NCBI RefSeq assembly: GCF_014898055.3
Contig: NW_023603184.1
Location: forward strand, 27,940,808 to 28,004,807
From: Talpa occidentalis
Lineage: Eukaryota; Chordata; Mammalia; Eulipotyphla; Talpidae
Direction of reading: 5' to 3'
DNA length: 64,000 nt
Shown: positions 61,159 through 64,000 of the stretch, piece by piece
Layout of the letters: each line of letters starts with the position of its first letter
Numbering within the stretch: the first letter of the stretch is position 1
The notes under the pieces: model-generated
What the model saw: the letters and a program-made list of their open reading frames with translations, nothing else
Database searches by the model: none
What the model was told of the DNA's origin: nothing
Program-made: the position numbers and the translations under genes

Positions 61159-62019
61159 GTAGAATTCTAAAGTTGGTTTCACCTTCGCTTTTCCTTGAAC
61201 CAAACTTTTTTGAAGAGAGGAAGACTATATATTAGATACAGTCCCTACAAGAAAGTTTTTGGCAAAATGTTGGTGCTTATTATATATTGCTTGGTTAATT
61301 AGAAAACTACTGTGCAATCTCTTAAACATACCTAGAACCTACATCTTAGTGAAGAATTCTCAAACTGTTTAAATAAAAACATTTGCATACAAAATGTTAA
61401 AGGAAAAATGGGAAAGTTGTTTGGGGATTTCTGAGAAGTAGAATTTTTCAAATTAAATATGCATGAATAGGATTTAAAAATCATAAATGCATGGAAAGGT
61501 ATTATTTGCTGTTAAATTTCTTTCTCCTGTACACTAGACTTTTAAGGACAGATAACGTGTCTTGTTTTTCTTTCTACTTGTCTATAATATCTATCACAAT
61601 GATAGATTGAATTAAACTTTTTGTTCAAAAAAAAAGAAATAATATTCTTTTGGGATTTGAGAACAAAAGTAGGTCACTTCAGAACTTATGTTTCTCTGCA
61701 TGTATAGGTTTTGCTGAAAGAAATGGTAATTTTGTATTGTTACTTTGCAACTGTAAACATAATGGGGTTTAGTAAAATTCTGAATCACTAAGTGTATTAG
61801 AACTTTAAGGTCGTTAATAGAACTGTTTTTAAAATAAGCTTTTTGTTTAATTGTACTTACTTAATGTCTCACTTTTAAAAAGAAAAGAAATTGAAAGTAA
61901 AATAGGTATTTTTATTAATGTGTCTTAAATTATGAAAAAAATAGCGGCATATAGATAAAAAGTTTTACTGAGTTCTTATTTTCCTTTTAGTTAACTTATA
62001 AAACAATTGTTTTATTAAG

Positions 62020-62187
62020 AAATCTCCTCAGACTGAAAGCTGCACTGACAGTGGAGCAGAAAATGAAGGCAGTTGTCACAGTGATCAAATGAGCAATGAT
62101 TTCTCCAATGATGATGGTGTTGATGAAGGGATCTGCCTTGAAAGCAATAGTGGAACTGAAAAGATTACAAAACCTGGACTTGAAAAG
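62020..62187 (+). CDS. USP47: USP47 exon 12: acidic insert in USP domain
   Basis: This 168-nt exon is phase 0 at both ends, with donor gtactt. It encodes [20 protein letters not shown]... to ...TKPGLEK, a Ser/Asp/Glu-rich insert between the LKRF strand and the His box, probably a disordered surface loop. The acceptor used is ..ttttattaag. A stronger-looking acceptor, ..ttccttttag, lies 29 nt upstream but would shift the frame. Confidence 0.95.
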
Positions 62188-62865
62188 GTACTTTATAGCT
62201 TTTGGTTGAAAGAATACAGTAATCTCTGAGCTTCTATATAAATCTCTAGCTAATGTGGCTGATAAAGTTCTCTTTAAAAGAGTTTTAATTTTTGAAAATT
62301 GGCTTTTTGAAGATTTGTTTTATGCATTTGTATGTGATCATAAACTTTAGTAAAGAATTGTTTACAGAAAAGGAAACTGTTAACTAACATTTATTGAGAG
62401 ATATAATTTGAGTTTCATACTTCAAGTGATTATATAAGTGAGAGATGTCAAATCAGTAAATCTGTTTCACAGATAGTACATAAATGCATTAGAAGTTGTT
62501 CCAACTCATATCCTTCAGCTCTTTTGTAAAGGAAAAAAATAAAAGTGTTCTTTGTGAATTTTTTTGTTCTAACTGTGCATATCAGAACAGTCTAAAATCT
62601 ATTATTTTCTCTTTACAAGATTGAATAGGTTTATGTTTCAGATATGAGTGGTTACAAAGAGGTTTAATTAAGATGTGAAGGAATACACTGAATGAATTTT
62701 ATGAAACTGGTATGTGAAATAATATAACTTGCCATTTTAATTATCTTAGAGGACAGGTGACCTATAAACATTTTAATTCATATATGTTAATAGAGAATAG
62801 GAAATATACAAATATAACCTTTGTGTTTTTTCCCTTTTGAGTTATTTTTATTTTTCCTCCCTTAG

Positions 62866-62997
62866 AATTCCTTGATCTATGAGCTCTTCTCCGTTATGGT
62901 TCATTCAGGGAGTGCTGCTGGTGGTCATTATTATGCTTGTATAAAGTCATTCAGTGATGAGCAGTGGTACAGCTTCAATGATCAACATGTCAGCAGG
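62866..62997 (+). CDS. USP47: USP47 exon 13: catalytic His box
   Basis: This 132-nt exon is phase 0 at both ends, with acceptor ..cctcccttag and donor gtaagg. It encodes [20 protein letters not shown] then [20 protein letters not shown] and [12 protein letters not shown] holds the catalytic His (predicted 503). WYSFND supplies the Asn/Asp (predicted 520-521) expected to orient it. With exon 6 the active site is complete. Confidence 0.97.
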
Positions 62998-63402
62998 GTA
63001 AGGTTATTTGTATGAAAGACAGAAGTTTAGGGGTGTTTCTGTTCAATAGTGGAGTTTATTAAAGTGAGAAACTATCTGGCGAGCATTTTAAGACCCATAC
63101 CAAATTAGTCATTGTTTTTTGTTGTAAATGTCTTGATTTATTTCATATTATCATTTGTTTTGTCTTATTTGATATTTGCTGAGTCTTTGCAGAGATAGAC
63201 TCCCAATTTTCTTCTTGCCTTTGTCTTTATGTGGGCTTTTTAGGAACCCTAGAACTGACTGGCTACTGATTATGATTCATTTTTGTGAATTGATATCTGT
63301 GGTGGCCCATTATCCCTGAGGTTAAAAATTGAGTTACGTATTCACATAGAGTTATGGTGTTACAGATTTTACAAAAATCTAAAATAATGCAACAACTTTC
63401 AG

Positions 63403-63479
63403 ATAACACAAGAGGACATTAAGAAAACACATGGTGGATCTTCAGGCAGCAGAGGGTATTACTCCAGTGCTTTTGCAAG
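63403..63479 (+). CDS. USP47: USP47 exon 14 (residues ~527-552, split codon)
   Basis: This 77-nt exon has acceptor ..caactttcag and donor gtaaat. It starts in phase 0 and ends two bases into a codon. It encodes [20 protein letters not shown] then SSAFA. This is late USP-domain sequence. The strand that normally closes the domain (AYMLIYR in this family) must lie in the next exon, outside the window. Confidence 0.95.
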
Positions 63480-63563
63480 GTAAATTAATTCCTAATTTTT
63501 AGTGTTTATAAGTTAGAAATAGTTATAGTTTTTAGCATTTTCAATCGTTAAAAAGATTTAATC

Positions 63564-63742
63564 CAGGGGTCAGCAAACTATAACCCATTGGTCAAATCCA
63601 ACATGCTTCCAGTTTTTGGAACACTACCATAACTCATTTATTTCATTGTTGTGTGATTATCTTTTCCCACTACGATATGGCCAACAAAGCCCAAGACTTT
63701 ACTGTCTGGCCCTTTCCAGGAAATATTTGCTGGCTTCTGATT
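63564..63742 (+). mobile_element. hAT-type non-autonomous element, decayed
   Basis: It begins caggggtcagcaaactataa, continues ggtcaaatccaacatg, and later reads caaagcccaagactttactg and tctggccctttccaggaaat. This is the known mammalian repeat with a CAGGGGTCGGCAAACT terminus. I do not recall its exact family name with certainty. Confidence 0.65.
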
Positions 63743-64000
63743 TAACTATGGAAATCATTCTAAGACACAAGTTTTTTGAAAGACCTAACTGGTTTACCAA
63801 GAGGAGATACGGATTTTCTCATACATATATCATTAAAAACAAAGAATGCCTTTTTTTTTTCTGGGATGTCTTAAATTTTTTTTTCTGGGATGTCATGTAA
63901 CTGTTCAAGAGCAGTTACATGAGTTTCTAATTGGCTGAAGCAACAGTGAACTATTTTTTAAATAAATATTTGATGCTAGGAAAAGTAATCTTTGCAATCT

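Larger units (their letters stand above)
60780..64000 (+). other. USP47: USP47 introns 10-13 and start of intron 14
   Basis: Intron 10 is 81 bp. Intron 11 (61014-62019) holds a C-rich tract at 61127-61158. Introns 12 (62188-62865) and 13 (62998-63402) show nothing recognisable. Intron 14 begins at 63480 and contains an hAT-type relic at 63564-63742. No SINE is present. Confidence 0.9.

Overview
The window is vertebrate, and clearly mammalian, nuclear DNA. It is AT-rich, with single-copy exons bounded by GT/AG splice sites, dozens of tRNA-derived SINEs with target-site duplications (TSDs), old L1, MIR and hAT (MER20-type) relics, solo retroviral LTRs and processed pseudogenes. It holds one real gene, read left to right: the ubiquitin-specific protease USP47. 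Thirteen consecutive coding exons (numbered 2-14) are present, from about residue 14 to residue 552 of the protein. All junction phases agree and no internal stop is seen. Exon 1 lies left of the window and the remaining exons lie to the right.

Layout: 1-22168 is the end of the long first intron and is packed with repeats. It holds about 20 SINE copies or fragments, several antisense L1 blocks, a MER20 element, two families of solo LTR, a badly decayed H3.3 retropseudogene (6732-7505, minus) and a younger HMGB1 retropseudogene (12585-13830, minus). Exons 2-5 lie at 22169-34012. Exons 6-9, carrying the catalytic Cys, the DUB core and the first half of the zinc ribbon, lie at 39343-45693. Intron 9 is about 15 kb and contains a nearly complete old L1 (about 49836-57360, sense) peppered with SINEs. 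Exons 10-14 are clustered at 60684-63479 and carry the second zinc-ribbon CxxC, the LKRF motif, an acidic insert and the catalytic His box.

USP47 removes ubiquitin from substrates; known substrates include DNA polymerase beta and beta-catenin. The window covers the N-terminal region and nearly all of the catalytic USP domain. Exons 2 and 3 (60 + 204 nt, both phase 0) form an in-frame 88-residue block. This equals the difference between the two numberings of the catalytic cysteine used for the human protein (Cys197 and Cys109), which suggests an alternative cassette.

The dominant SINE has an A box like TGGCGCAGCGG and a B box like GGTTCGATCCC. As I remember them, it is not the CHR/Bov-tA, CAN, ERE or PRE-1 families. 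This leaves another laurasiatherian lineage (possibly a rhinolophoid bat), but I cannot settle the species. The most unusual structures are a ~255-bp, ~97% identical inverted duplication of part of the L1 in intron 9, a perfect 23-bp-arm hairpin near position 1150, a perfect 15-bp-stem hairpin at 44282-44317, and a short tRNA-only form of the SINE present three times with the same 3' end. I found no CRISPR array, operon or other prokaryotic system.
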